From Ignavibacteria bacterium (lineage in GTDB: Bacteria > Bacteroidota > Ignavibacteria > Ignavibacteriales > Ignavibacteriaceae), in the NCBI GenBank assembly GCA_030684555.1, contig JAUXVN010000040.1:177021-241020 (forward strand): a DNA stretch of 64,000 nt. The letters are read 5' to 3'. The translations under genes and the position numbers were made by a program. The notes under the pieces were generated by a model that saw only the letters and a program-made list of their open reading frames with translations, searched no databases and had not been told where the DNA came from. Shown piece after piece: positions 53,464 to 63,346 of the stretch. Within the stretch, counting starts at the first letter, position 1. Each line of letters starts with the position of its first letter.

Positions 53464-55992
53464 ATGAAGTATATATTCGTTTTGGTTAGTGTACTAACAT
53501 TCAATTTATGTGCACAATCGGGAAATATTAAGGGAAAAGTAACAGAAAGCTCTACTCCAATTCCCGGTGTTAATATTTACCTAATGGAAACTCCCTTCGG
53601 AACAGTTTCTGATCTTAAAGGGAATTATATTTTGCGTGGAATACCCATAGGCAAATACCGTATTCGTTTTAGCTCGATTGGATATGCTACGAAGTTTATA
53701 TCAATTGAAATTGAACCCAATCGTACAATAGAATTAAATGTCTCAATGGAAAATCAAATAATCGAAGTTGAAGAAGTTGAAGTTTTTGGTAAAAGAGAAA
53801 GAGAAGTCAGCGACACACGAACAAGCATTTTAGATTTAGATCCTAAAAGTGCGAAAATACTTCCGGGGGCTGCTGAAGATGTTTTAAGAACCTTGCAATC
53901 ACTCCCCGGCGTTTTAGCACCAAATGACTTCTCATCACAGCTTGTTGTTAGAGGCAGCGGACCCGATCAAAATTTAATTATTATGGATGATGTTGAAATT
54001 TTTAATCCATACAGATTATATGGTGTAATCAGCATGTTTAATCCTGATGCGGTCTCTGATGTAAATTTGATTACCGGAGGTTTTCCTGCAAAGTATGGCG
54101 ACAGACTTTCAGCAGTCCTTGATGTTTCTAACAAAGAAGGAGATCGCTTTGATAAATTTAAAGGAAGTTTAAATGCTTCTATTGTCAGTGCTAATGTTGT
54201 TATTGAAGGTAAAAATCCTTTTAATATTAATGGAAGCTGGATGTTAAATTCACGTCGCACTTATTATGATTTGATACTTGAACCAATTGTAAAAAATGCC
54301 GGCTTAGTTGAAGATAATGTCTCATTCCCAAGTTTTTATGATATTCAGGCAAAATTAATACTCGGACCATTTAAAGGTCACAAAATTATTTTTACGGGAA
54401 TTAATTCTGAAGATGGTGTAAAAGTTGTCAGTTCCAAAGAGAGAAAAACTCCGGATAGTGTTAATGTTCAGAATTTAACAAAGAATAATGTTCTCAGTCT
54501 ATCTCATCAATATACACCCAACCGATCTTTTTCAAATAAACTTACAGCATCATGGTATACAAATGATGGCGGAGGTTCAGTTGAATCAGAATTTCTCGAT
54601 CCTACTTTAAATCGCAAAGATTTTGAAAATGCAATTCCGGATACTCTCGCACCGTATCTTCTTGGGTTTAGAGTAAAAAGTAATTTTACATTTGAAAAGT
54701 TTTCTGTTTCAGATAAACTTTACTACTATTGGGGTGATAATCTTTTTGAAGGGGGAGTTGGAGTTGATTTTTTAAAAACTATTATCGATTTCAATTTCGA
54801 TCTTGATCCGGAACTTAAAGCAATATTTTCAGCAAACCCTGGGCTTAGAACAACATTGAATAGTCTTAGAGATGTAAAAAATTACAATCGTTATCACGTC
54901 TATCTTCAAAATAATTTTGAAATAAGTAAACGATTCTACATTCAACCGGGAATCAGATTTGATCATTACCAAATTCTTAATAAAACATACGTTGCTCCAC
55001 GAATTTCAATGTCATTTGCTATTGATGATTTAACAACGCTTCGAGGTGCTTGGGGTTTTTATTATCAGTCACCGGGATATGAGAAACTGAGAGATCAAAA
55101 TACTTTTTACGATCTTACCGAAAATTATACTAAGAATCTTGAAGCTGAAAAATCAATTCATTATATAATTGGATTAGAGCGATGGATAACGAGTGAATGG
55201 CATTTAAGGTTGGAAACTTATTATAAAGATTTTCAAGATTTGATAGTTCAGGAAGTTGCTAAGGGAGGAAATTACTTCACAGAAAGAATTCCGGGAGGTG
55301 ATCCACGTTCTATTAGTGGATGGACACGACCCGTGCGAAATATCGGAGATTCACTTACACAAATACCGGTGAATAATTCTTTTGGTGAGTCGTATGGTTT
55401 TGAATTCATGTTAGAGAAAAAAAATAATGAACTGGACAGTAAATTTTCAGGATGGATTTCTTATGCTTATGCTTTTGCAAATCGTTATCAAAGAAAAGAT
55501 ATTATTCCATTTGCATTCGATCAAAGACACACAATTAATTTGGTAGGCAATTATACTTTTAATAAAACCTGGGAAGCTGGTTTTAGATGGCAGTACGGGT
55601 CTGGATTTCCGTATACTGAACCAATAGGATTAAAACCGAGAATCTTATTACTTGATCAAGACAATGACGGTAAAGCTGAAACTCCAATTATTGCAACAAG
55701 AGCTACATACGCTAATCCAACAAGTGCAGATGTTATTTTTGATATAGATTATGGCAATAGAAATCGGTTTAATGCAAGAAAACCGGCTTATCACAGACTT
55801 GATGTAAGAGTTACAGCATATTCAAATTTTTGGAATTATGACTGGACTTTTTATCTTGATATAGTTAATATTTATAATCGTTCAAACGTGGTTGGGTATT
55901 CTTATTTTGTTGAAGATGATTTAACCATCGGAAGAGAAGTAAATAGCATGTTTCCAATTCTCCCGACAATTGGGTTTAGTGTAAAGTTTTAA
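53464..55992 (+). CDS. TonB-dependent receptor with carboxypeptidase-like N-domain
   Basis: 842 residues from ATG 53464; TTG 53461 is less likely. Signal peptide about 1-18. A CarboxypepD_reg-like domain (about 20-105, GNIKGKVTESSTPIPGVNIY) precedes the plug (about 125-225, DVLRTLQSLPGV, LVVRGSGPDQNLIIMDDVEI, GGFPAKYGDRLSAVLDV). The 22-stranded barrel fills the rest. It imports a bulky ligand across the outer membrane using TonB energy. No SusD partner follows, so this is not a standard polysaccharide locus. The methyltransferase gene starts four bases after the stop. Confidence 0.92.
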   Translation: MKYIFVLVSVLTFNLCAQSGNIKGKVTESSTPIPGVNIYLMETPFGTVSDLKGNYILRGIPIGKYRIRFSSIGYATKFISIEIEPNRTIELNVSMENQIIEVEEVEVFGKREREVSDTRTSILDLDPKSAKILPGAAEDVLRTLQSLPGVLAPNDFSSQLVVRGSGPDQNLIIMDDVEIFNPYRLYGVISMFNPDAVSDVNLITGGFPAKYGDRLSAVLDVSNKEGDRFDKFKGSLNASIVSANVVIEGKNPFNINGSWMLNSRRTYYDLILEPIVKNAGLVEDNVSFPSFYDIQAKLILGPFKGHKIIFTGINSEDGVKVVSSKERKTPDSVNVQNLTKNNVLSLSHQYTPNRSFSNKLTASWYTNDGGGSVESEFLDPTLNRKDFENAIPDTLAPYLLGFRVKSNFTFEKFSVSDKLYYYWGDNLFEGGVGVDFLKTIIDFNFDLDPELKAIFSANPGLRTTLNSLRDVKNYNRYHVYLQNNFEISKRFYIQPGIRFDHYQILNKTYVAPRISMSFAIDDLTTLRGAWGFYYQSPGYEKLRDQNTFYDLTENYTKNLEAEKSIHYIIGLERWITSEWHLRLETYYKDFQDLIVQEVAKGGNYFTERIPGGDPRSISGWTRPVRNIGDSLTQIPVNNSFGESYGFEFMLEKKNNELDSKFSGWISYAYAFANRYQRKDIIPFAFDQRHTINLVGNYTFNKTWEAGFRWQYGSGFPYTEPIGLKPRILLLDQDNDGKAETPIIATRATYANPTSADVIFDIDYGNRNRFNARKPAYHRLDVRVTAYSNFWNYDWTFYLDIVNIYNRSNVVGYSYFVEDDLTIGREVNSMFPILPTIGFSVKF

Positions 55993-55995
55993 TAA

Positions 55996-56868
55996 ATGAA
56001 AATGAAAACAGAAAAAAATGTTAATAATGTGATTGATCTTGGTGAAAGAGGTTTCTACAATACCAGGAACAAATTAAATTCCCTTACCGGAAAAGAATGG
56101 ATTAAATTTTCGAAATCCTGGTTTATTCATAAACCAATCAGAAGAAAAGTAAATGAAATACTTCATCCGGCAAAATATCCGGAATCTTTAATTAAAGAAT
56201 TTATTTCTTTTTTCACTAAAGAAAATGATTGGGTAATTGATCCATTCATGGGAACCGGAAGCACATTAATTGCCGCCGGTGAAACAGGAAGAAATGCAGT
56301 CGCAGTTGAACTTTCTGAAGAATATTTTAGTATCGCAAAATCGCGGGTAGAAAAATTTAATTTCACAAATTCAATCAAACCAATACTTGGTTCATCTTTT
56401 CAATTGAAGAATTTAATTGAAGAAGATTTTCTATTTGATTATGCTGTTACATCACCTCCTTATTGGAATCAATTGGAACGCAGTTCGTTACGGCAGAAAG
56501 TACGTGTAGAAAAAGGACTTGCTACAAAATATTCTGAATCTTCTGAAGACATTGGTAATATTGATGATTATGAATCTTTTTTAGAACAACAATCCTTAAT
56601 TTTTGATAATATTTTTGATCTTCTTAAAGAAGGTAAATATTTAACTATAATTACTAATAATGTCTACTTCCAAGGAAAACTTTTTCCGTTAGCGTTCGAT
56701 ACAGCAATCTCCCTTACCAAACGGGGTGATAAAAGTTGGACCTTAAAGGATGAAAAAATCTGGCTTCAAGACGACAAACCATTAGTTGCGCTCGGTATTA
56801 ATAATGCTTGGGTATCTAATAGGCATCATCAATATTGTTTAATCTTTCGTAAAGAAAGTAAAAAATAA
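55996..56868 (+). CDS. Orphan DNA methyltransferase (SPPY type)
   Basis: 290 residues. The AdoMet motif is DPFMGTGST (residues 82-90) and the catalytic motif TSPPYW (152-157), which suggests N4-cytosine or N6-adenine methylation. A helix with HPAKYP precedes the AdoMet motif, so the order X-I-IV resembles the gamma class. No target-recognition domain of any size, no restriction enzyme and no specificity subunit lie nearby. The gene sits between a TonB receptor and xseA, two bases before xseA, so it is expressed with exonuclease VII. A regulatory or repair-linked role is possible. Confidence 0.82.
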   Translation: MKMKTEKNVNNVIDLGERGFYNTRNKLNSLTGKEWIKFSKSWFIHKPIRRKVNEILHPAKYPESLIKEFISFFTKENDWVIDPFMGTGSTLIAAGETGRNAVAVELSEEYFSIAKSRVEKFNFTNSIKPILGSSFQLKNLIEEDFLFDYAVTSPPYWNQLERSSLRQKVRVEKGLATKYSESSEDIGNIDDYESFLEQQSLIFDNIFDLLKEGKYLTIITNNVYFQGKLFPLAFDTAISLTKRGDKSWTLKDEKIWLQDDKPLVALGINNAWVSNRHHQYCLIFRKESKK

Positions 56869-56870
56869 AA

Positions 56871-58049
56871 ATGAGCGAAAAAAACATTTTAACTGTAGGC
56901 GGACTTACTAAAATAATTAAAGAAATTCTTGAAGAAAGTTTTCCCTCTTTTTCACTCATTGGAGAAATATCTAATTTTAAATCTCACTATTCCGGTCATT
57001 GGTATTTTACTTTAAAAGATAGTGATGCTCAAATATCCTGCACGATGTGGAAAGGTTATAACAATTACGTTTTTTTTAAACCTGAAGATGGGATGAAGGT
57101 AATCATCACCGGAAAACTCACAGTTTATCCTCCCCGTGGAAGTTACCAAATAGATATTCGCTCAATGAAACCTGCCGGTGAAGGTGAATTACAGGCAGCC
57201 TTCGAAAGATTAAAGAGAAAACTTTTTGAAGAAGGTTTATTCGATGAAGTTTATAAAAAAGAAATACCATCTTCACCAAAAAAAATTGGGGTTGTAACTT
57301 CAATAGACGGTGCAGCTTTTAAAGATATTATTTCGGTAGCGCAGAGACGTTACCCGCTTGTTGAATTAGTTATAGCTCCCGCAAAAGTGCAAGGTGCCGG
57401 AGCGGCTGAATCAATTGTTAATTCAATTAAGCAGTTAAACTTACATAAAGATATTGAAGTAATTATTGTTGGCAGAGGAGGCGGTTCTATTGAAGACTTA
57501 TGGGCTTTTAATGAAGAGATAGTTGCGAGAGCAATTTTTAACTCAAAGATTCCGATTATATCAGCAGTAGGACATGAAGTCGATTTCACGATTTCTGATT
57601 TTGTAGCAGACTTACGAGCTGCAACTCCTACTGCAGCAATGGAATTGGCAACTCCGGATGTGAATGATATTTATATGACTATTGAATCATTTATAGATAA
57701 TTCATTTGAAACTCTACTTGAAAAAATTGATTTTGCCAATGAAAGTTTGGTTAATGTAATAGATTCATATGGATTTAGACAGCCTCTTGATAATGTGCGA
57801 AGGAAATCCCAACAAATTGATAATGCTGTTTACCGAATCGAAAATAATCTTGAAAGAAGATTGATTGATTATAAATCTTCATTGCAGTTATTAACATCAA
57901 AAATCGATTCACATAATATTGAAAAGACTTTAAAAAAAGGTTTTGTTTTAGTTACTCAACAAAATAAATTTGTATTACGAGGTGAAAAATTTGTTGCTGG
58001 AGATTCCTTCAGGCTCAAATTTTTCGATAAAGAAATTGAGGTGAATTGA
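56871..58049 (+). CDS. xseA: Exodeoxyribonuclease VII large subunit
   Basis: 392 residues. With XseB it degrades single-stranded DNA from both ends. The N-terminal OB-fold (about 1-100, [30 protein letters not shown]) binds DNA. The catalytic domain (about 120-390) shows [30 protein letters not shown] and [28 protein letters not shown]-like text. It is slightly short against the E. coli protein (about 450). It shares bases with the xseB start. Confidence 0.95.
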   Translation: [392 protein letters not shown]

Positions 58050-58285
58050 AATTGAAAAAGAAAGAGACAAAAAAAACATTTAACGAAAATCTAAATCGAC
58101 TTGAAGAAATTTCCAGGAAACTCGAAGAAGATAATCTTGACCTGGAAATCGCAATTGAGTTGTATGAAGAAGGTGTTGAACTTTCAAAAATTTGCATTGA
58201 ATTATTAAAATCAGCAGAAGTTAAAATTACTGAACTGAAAACGAAATTAAATAATGTTCTCGAAATATCAGATGAAGATATTTAA
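58046..58285 (+). CDS. xseB: Exodeoxyribonuclease VII small subunit
   Basis: 79 residues with a TTG start that overlaps the xseA stop by four bases; a second TTG at 58052 is an alternative. Two helices (about 10-35 and 42-72) form the helical hairpin of XseB, with the motif LEEISRKLEEDNLDLEIAIELYEEG split over the first helix and turn. Several copies of this chain surround each large subunit. The overlap with xseA should keep their ratio fixed. Confidence 0.92.
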   Translation: MKLKKKETKKTFNENLNRLEEISRKLEEDNLDLEIAIELYEEGVELSKICIELLKSAEVKITELKTKLNNVLEISDEDI

Positions 58286-58307
58286 GTGAAGACTGGAGAA
58301 TTTAATA

Positions 58308-60227
58308 ATGCCTGAAACTAATCCATATCCGATATTATCACAAGTTAACATTCCGGCGGATATTAGAAATTTAAGCATCCATGATCTTAAGCAATTGTGC
58401 ACTGATATCAGAACTTACATGGTTGATGTTATCTCTGAAATAGGTGGACACTTCGGCGGGGGACTTGGAACTGTTGAGTTGACAGTTGCTTTACATAAAG
58501 TATTTAATACCCCAAAAGATTTAATAGTTTGGGATACAGGTCATCAAGCCTACCCGCATAAAATTCTAACGGGAAGAAAAGAACAACTGAAGACCATTCG
58601 TCAACTGCACGGAATTTCTGGTTTCCTAAAAAGAAATGAAAGCGAATATGATACATTTGGTGCGGGACATGCTTCAACATCTATTTCCGCCGCTCTCGGT
58701 ATGGCTGCAGCACAGAATTATTCAACTGACAAGAGAAAAGTGGTTGCGGTGATTGGTGATGGTGCTATGACAGGCGGGATGGCGTATGAAGCAATGAATA
58801 ATTCCGGAGTACTTAAAGCAAATCTAATTGTGGTACTCAACGATAACAATATGTCAATTGCTCCAAATGTTTGGCAAATCTCAAATTATTTTAATGAACT
58901 GATTGCGCATCCGGAATACAACAAATTTAAAGGATATGTTTGGGACTTGACCGGAAAACTTGATCAATTTGGCGATCGATTAAGGTTGATTGCAGGTCGG
59001 CTTGAAAATGGAATAAAAGCAATTGTTACTCCCGGGATGTTATTTGAAGCTCTCGGTTTTAGATACTTTGGTCCTCTAAATGGGCACAACTTGCATCAAT
59101 TAGTTAGAATATTTGATCAAGTAAAAGATTTTAACGGACCAATTCTGATTCACATAATTACTGAAAAAGGAAAAGGTTATAAACCTGCCGAAGGGCATAT
59201 TCAAAGGTTGCATGCATCAACGCCATTTGATAAAGTAACCGGACTGGCTTATAAAAATGAAGGAGCACCACAAGCCTATACAACAATTTTTGGAAAAGCT
59301 CTTGTAGAGATTGTAAAGGATAATCCTAAAGTAATTGGTATTACTGGTGCTATGTCAGATGGTACAGGCTTAAATTTATTACAAGAAGCTTATCCTCAAA
59401 ATTATTATGATGTTGGAATAGCTGAAGAACATGCAGTGACCTTCTCTGCAGGTATGGCTACTCAAGGTTTAATCCCCGTTGTTGCAGTTTATTCAACATT
59501 TTTACAAAGAGCTTTCGACCATATTATTCATGATGTAGCCCTTCAAAAGTTACATGTTGTTTTTGCACTTGATAGAGCAGGTTTAGTTGGAGCTGACGGT
59601 CCCACACACCATGGTTCATTTGATTTATCCTACTTGAGAATGATTCCGCATCTTGTACTAATGGCACCTAAAGATGAAGCCGAACTTCGTAACATGCTCT
59701 ACACAGCAGTTCAATATAAAAAAGGTCCAATAGCACTTCGTTATCCCCGCGGTTCTGCTCTCGGTGTTGAACTCAAACCGGGATTTGAAGAAATCCCTAT
59801 TGGTAAAGCTGAAGTGCTTTCAGCCGGTAATGATGTAGCATTGTTAGCTGTAGGTTCAATGGTTGACTATGTTCTTAAGGCTGAAAAAAAACTTCGTGAA
59901 ATGGGGGTTAATCCCGAAATAGTTAATATGAGATTTATAAAACCACTTGATACAGAACTACTTGATGACATAGCAAAACGACATAAAAAAATTGTGACAC
60001 TTGAAGAGAATAGTATTGTCGGTGGTTTTGGAAGTGGGGTTGCTGAATATTTTATCGATAAAAATTATAAAACTGACATTCTCAGAATCGGTTTACCTGA
60101 TTATTTTATAGATCACGGTACACAACCCGAGTTACATCGTATTCTTGAAATTGATCCTGAGGGAATAGTAAAAAAAGTAGTTCAATTTTGTGAATCTATT
60201 CATTATACGAATGAGGTAACAATTTGA
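58308..60227 (+). CDS. dxs: 1-deoxy-D-xylulose-5-phosphate synthase
   Basis: 639 residues, normal length. First enzyme of the methylerythritol phosphate pathway to isoprenoids: pyruvate plus glyceraldehyde 3-phosphate, with thiamine diphosphate. The thiamine-binding GDGAMTGGMAYEAMNN segment (about 147-162), the GGHFGGGLG region with its histidine, and the central EEHAVTFSAGMA segment are intact. The C-terminal transketolase domain ends normally. It lies 22 bases after xseB, an arrangement also found in other bacteria. Confidence 0.97.
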   Translation: MPETNPYPILSQVNIPADIRNLSIHDLKQLCTDIRTYMVDVISEIGGHFGGGLGTVELTVALHKVFNTPKDLIVWDTGHQAYPHKILTGRKEQLKTIRQLHGISGFLKRNESEYDTFGAGHASTSISAALGMAAAQNYSTDKRKVVAVIGDGAMTGGMAYEAMNNSGVLKANLIVVLNDNNMSIAPNVWQISNYFNELIAHPEYNKFKGYVWDLTGKLDQFGDRLRLIAGRLENGIKAIVTPGMLFEALGFRYFGPLNGHNLHQLVRIFDQVKDFNGPILIHIITEKGKGYKPAEGHIQRLHASTPFDKVTGLAYKNEGAPQAYTTIFGKALVEIVKDNPKVIGITGAMSDGTGLNLLQEAYPQNYYDVGIAEEHAVTFSAGMATQGLIPVVAVYSTFLQRAFDHIIHDVALQKLHVVFALDRAGLVGADGPTHHGSFDLSYLRMIPHLVLMAPKDEAELRNMLYTAVQYKKGPIALRYPRGSALGVELKPGFEEIPIGKAEVLSAGNDVALLAVGSMVDYVLKAEKKLREMGVNPEIVNMRFIKPLDTELLDDIAKRHKKIVTLEENSIVGGFGSGVAEYFIDKNYKTDILRIGLPDYFIDHGTQPELHRILEIDPEGIVKKVVQFCESIHYTNEVTI

Positions 60228-61228
60228 TGATTCCAACTAAAATCGCAGTAATCGGGCTTGGAGGAATTTCTCAAGTCAACCATCTTCCAATCTTAAAAAA
60301 AATGACGAATGCAGAAGTTGTGGCAGTCTGTGATATAAACAAAAATCGGTTGTTAAGTGTTGCTAACAAATTCGGTATAAAATCAACTTTTACTGATTAT
60401 CGAGAGATGTTACAAAGTATTGATTTTGAAGCCGTTATAATTGCAACTCCAACTGTTACTCATAAAGATATTGCAATTGATTGTCTTAATGCTAAAAAGA
60501 ATGTACTCATCGAAAAACCAATTGCTCGATCCCACGCTGAGACTGAGGAAATTGTCAACGCCGCAAAAAAGAATAAAGTTAATATAATGGTCGGAATGAA
60601 TATGCGTTATCGCCCGGACATTATGCTGCTAAAAAGTATAATAAATGCAGGCGATTTGGGAACCCCCTTTTATGTTAAAATAGGATGGCTTAGAAAACAA
60701 AGCAGTGAAGGAAAATGGTTTACCAAAAAAGAGGATGCAGGTGGAGGAGTAATTCTTGATCTTGGAATTGTTCTATTAGATATCGCATTATGGTTATTGG
60801 ATTTTCCTAAAATAAAAACTATTTCTACACACAATTACGCTATTAACACAACAAATGTTGAAGATTCTTCAATTAGTTTTATGAGATGTTTACCAAACTC
60901 AATTATTTCACTCGAAACGAGCTGGTCATTGTCATCTGAAAAAGATTCATTTTATTTAAATGTACACGGTTCCAATGGTAATGCATCTTTAAACCCATTA
61001 AGAATTATTAGAAGAAGTGAAGATCAACAGATTGATTTAACTCCATTCAAATCAGAAAATCCGTTAGCACTATTTAAAAAATCATATACTAATGAACTTA
61101 AACATTTTATTGGATCTGTTAGAGGTTTGAACCCGATTCTTTCTACCGGAGATGAAGCATTATCAAGAATGAAAATTGTTGAAAACATGTATAAATCAGC
61201 TAAGGAAAATTCAGAAATAAAAGTATAA
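60227..61228 (+). CDS. Gfo/Idh/MocA-family oxidoreductase
   Basis: 333 residues from ATG 60227, which overlaps the dxs stop as TGATG. A Rossmann NAD(P) domain (about 5-120, VIGLGGISQVNHLPIL) holds the EKP motif (VLIEKPIARS) that contributes the catalytic lysine. The C-terminal alpha/beta domain (about 125-320) is typical. Substrate is probably a sugar or sugar derivative, but nothing in the neighbourhood tells which. It is translationally coupled to dxs and followed within four bases by the response regulator gene. Confidence 0.88.
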   Translation: MIPTKIAVIGLGGISQVNHLPILKKMTNAEVVAVCDINKNRLLSVANKFGIKSTFTDYREMLQSIDFEAVIIATPTVTHKDIAIDCLNAKKNVLIEKPIARSHAETEEIVNAAKKNKVNIMVGMNMRYRPDIMLLKSIINAGDLGTPFYVKIGWLRKQSSEGKWFTKKEDAGGGVILDLGIVLLDIALWLLDFPKIKTISTHNYAINTTNVEDSSISFMRCLPNSIISLETSWSLSSEKDSFYLNVHGSNGNASLNPLRIIRRSEDQQIDLTPFKSENPLALFKKSYTNELKHFIGSVRGLNPILSTGDEALSRMKIVENMYKSAKENSEIKV

Positions 61229-61232
61229 TATT

Positions 61233-61919
61233 ATGCGTTATAAAATCTTACTTGCAGATGATGAAAAAGACATCATTGAGTTTTTGTCTTATAATTTAAA
61301 ACTTGAAAACTTCGACGTGATTGTTGCATATGATGGAGAACAGGCGTTGCAAAAAATGGAAGAGTTACCTTCTCTTGTTATTCTTGACGTCATGATGCCA
61401 AAATTAAACGGTTATGAGGTTTGCAAAAAAATTAGGCAAAATGCGAATTATAAAGATATTCCGATTATTTTTTTAACAGCTAAAGCAACCGAGATTGATG
61501 AAATTCAAGGGCTTGAGTTAGGAGCAAATGATTTTATTCCCAAACCAATATCTCCACAAAAATTGATTGCCAGGGTAAAATCTAATCTGCGGAAATTGGA
61601 ATCTCACTCTGCTCAAACAAAACTTAAAATATTAAATGTAGGACCACTTGTAATTGACAGAGTTAAATATGTTATCTATATAAATTCGGTTGAAACAATT
61701 TTCCCTAAAAAGGAATTTGAGTTATTATTCTTTCTGGCACTTTATCCGGGCAAAGTTTTTAGCAGGGAGGTTCTGCTTAAAGAAGTCTGGGGAACTGATG
61801 TTTATGTAGTTGATAGAACCATTGATGTGCACATCAGAAAAATTCGTGAAAAACTTGATAAATATGAATATCTAATTGAAACAATAAAAGGGGTTGGGTA
61901 TCGCTTTAAGGAGATTTAA
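61233..61919 (+). CDS. OmpR/PhoB-family response regulator
   Basis: 228 residues. The receiver domain (about 3-118) has the acidic pair DD (9-10), phospho-acceptor Asp52 (LDVMMP), Thr82 and Lys104 (IPKP). The winged-helix DNA-binding domain (about 130-228) includes FPKKEFELLFFLALYPG, SREVLLKEVWG and DVHIRKIREKL. It partners with the kinase that overlaps its 3' end. In Bacteroidota such pairs are often named PhoB/PhoR, but no phosphate gene is near, so I leave the name open. Confidence 0.92.
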   Translation: MRYKILLADDEKDIIEFLSYNLKLENFDVIVAYDGEQALQKMEELPSLVILDVMMPKLNGYEVCKKIRQNANYKDIPIIFLTAKATEIDEIQGLELGANDFIPKPISPQKLIARVKSNLRKLESHSAQTKLKILNVGPLVIDRVKYVIYINSVETIFPKKEFELLFFLALYPGKVFSREVLLKEVWGTDVYVVDRTIDVHIRKIREKLDKYEYLIETIKGVGYRFKEI

Positions 61920-62940
61920 CAGCTTACTAAATAGATTTTATCCATTTGTTAAAGTTTTTGCAGAATTGATAATAGCACAGTTAATTCTGTCCTTCCTATT
62001 ATTACTTTTTATTTTTGATTCCATCTCACTCTCAAATTTTTTATTAATAATATTATTTGAATCACTTTTTTTTATTGTGTTTTTAATAAAAACAAGAAAA
62101 AGGGAAGTCTCAAAAATTACATCAATTATAAAAACAATTCGGGAGGAGAATATAAAGTCACATACCGAAATTTCTTTACCCAACAGTTTGTCGCAGCTCG
62201 AGTCTGAAATAAAATTAATGTATCAAAAAAATAGTGAGGATATTGAATATCTTAAAAAACTCGAAAGGATGAGAACCGAGTTTTTAGCAAATGTTTCGCA
62301 TGAATTACGAACTCCTATTTTTGCTATTCAGGGTTATATCGAGACTCTGTTGAATGGAGCAATAAAAGATGAAAAAGTGAACCAACAGTTTCTCGAAAAA
62401 GCTAATCATCATACATTGAATCTCAACAATCTTTTAAATGATCTTATCGATATTTCGATGATTGAAACCGGCGAAATGAGAATGAGTTTCAGATATTTTG
62501 ATATATCAGAATTTTTGGCTCAAACCGTCTCTGAATTTCATCAAATGGCAGCTGATAAAAACATTTCACTCTCTTTTATTCCACCACCAAAAAAAATGCA
62601 GTTGTTTGGGGATAAAAATAAGTTGAAACAAGCTATCGGGAATTTGATTCAAAACGCACTAAAATATACCGAAAAAGGGAATGTTGAAGTGACGGTTTAC
62701 GATGAGGATAAAGCAGGAAAGGTAGCTATTAAAGATACCGGAATTGGAATACCTTCTGAAGATTTGGTCAGAATTTTTGAAAGATTTTATAGGGTGGATA
62801 AGGCACGCTCTCGTGATGTTGGAGGAACCGGACTCGGGTTAGCAATTGTGAAACATATCATAGAGGCACACGGATCACAAATTTGCGTTAAAAGTGAAGT
62901 TGGAAAAGGTTCAGAGTTCTCATTTACATTAAAAAAATAG
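61894..62940 (+). CDS. Sensor histidine kinase (PhoR-like)
   Basis: 348 residues with a TTG start overlapping the regulator gene by 26 bases. No ATG or GTG in this frame lies before the first membrane segment, so the start is uncertain. Two helices near residues 21-40 and 45-65 are joined by a very short loop, so there is almost no external sensor domain. The HisKA box has His136 (NVSHELRTP). The ATPase boxes are NLIQNALKY, DTGIGIPSED, RFYRVDKARSRDVGG and GTGLGLAIVKHI. It may sense the membrane or an accessory protein rather than a soluble ligand. Confidence 0.9.
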   Translation: MGIALRRFNSLLNRFYPFVKVFAELIIAQLILSFLLLLFIFDSISLSNFLLIILFESLFFIVFLIKTRKREVSKITSIIKTIREENIKSHTEISLPNSLSQLESEIKLMYQKNSEDIEYLKKLERMRTEFLANVSHELRTPIFAIQGYIETLLNGAIKDEKVNQQFLEKANHHTLNLNNLLNDLIDISMIETGEMRMSFRYFDISEFLAQTVSEFHQMAADKNISLSFIPPPKKMQLFGDKNKLKQAIGNLIQNALKYTEKGNVEVTVYDEDKAGKVAIKDTGIGIPSEDLVRIFERFYRVDKARSRDVGGTGLGLAIVKHIIEAHGSQICVKSEVGKGSEFSFTLKK

Positions 62941-62957
62941 TTTTTCATAGAAAAAAA

Positions 62958-62988
62958 TTGACTTATGTACCTTTATTGCTTACTTTTG
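62958..62988 (+). promoter_or_regulatory. Bacteroidota-type promoter of rplU-rpmA
   Basis: TTG at 62958-62960, 20 bases, then TACTTTTG at 62981-62988, an exact TAnnTTTG. It lies about 30 bases before the rplU ATG. This is the best promoter match in the window. Confidence 0.75.
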
Positions 62989-63020
62989 TAGTCTATTTTT
63001 AGAATTTGAGAGGTATTACT

Positions 63021-63329
63021 ATGTTCGCTGTTGTTGATATAGCTGGTCAACAATTTAAGGTTACTGAAAAGGAAAAACATTACGTTCCGCGTTTGTCTTC
63101 CGAAGTGGAATCTGAGATTGTTTTTGATTCGGTATTACTGCTTTCTGATGATTCAGGAACAAAGATTGGATCGCCTTTTGTTGAGGGTGTAAAAGTACAC
63201 GCTAAAGTTTTAGAACATCTAAAAGATGATAAAGTAAGTGTCTTCAAGAAAAAAAGAAGAACCGGTTACGAAAAATATAATACGCATAGACAACAGTTGT
63301 CTAGAATAGAAATTACAAAAATTGCTTAA
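63021..63329 (+). CDS. rplU: Ribosomal protein bL21
   Basis: 102 residues from ATG 63021 (GAGAGG upstream); an upstream TTG at 63006 adds a non-family pentapeptide. The opening [14 protein letters not shown] and the internal [22 protein letters not shown] are the family's rRNA-binding parts. It is the first gene of the standard L21-L27 pair. Confidence 0.97.
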   Translation: MFAVVDIAGQQFKVTEKEKHYVPRLSSEVESEIVFDSVLLLSDDSGTKIGSPFVEGVKVHAKVLEHLKDDKVSVFKKKRRTGYEKYNTHRQQLSRIEITKIA

Positions 63330-63346
63330 ATCTTAGGAGAAAAGTT

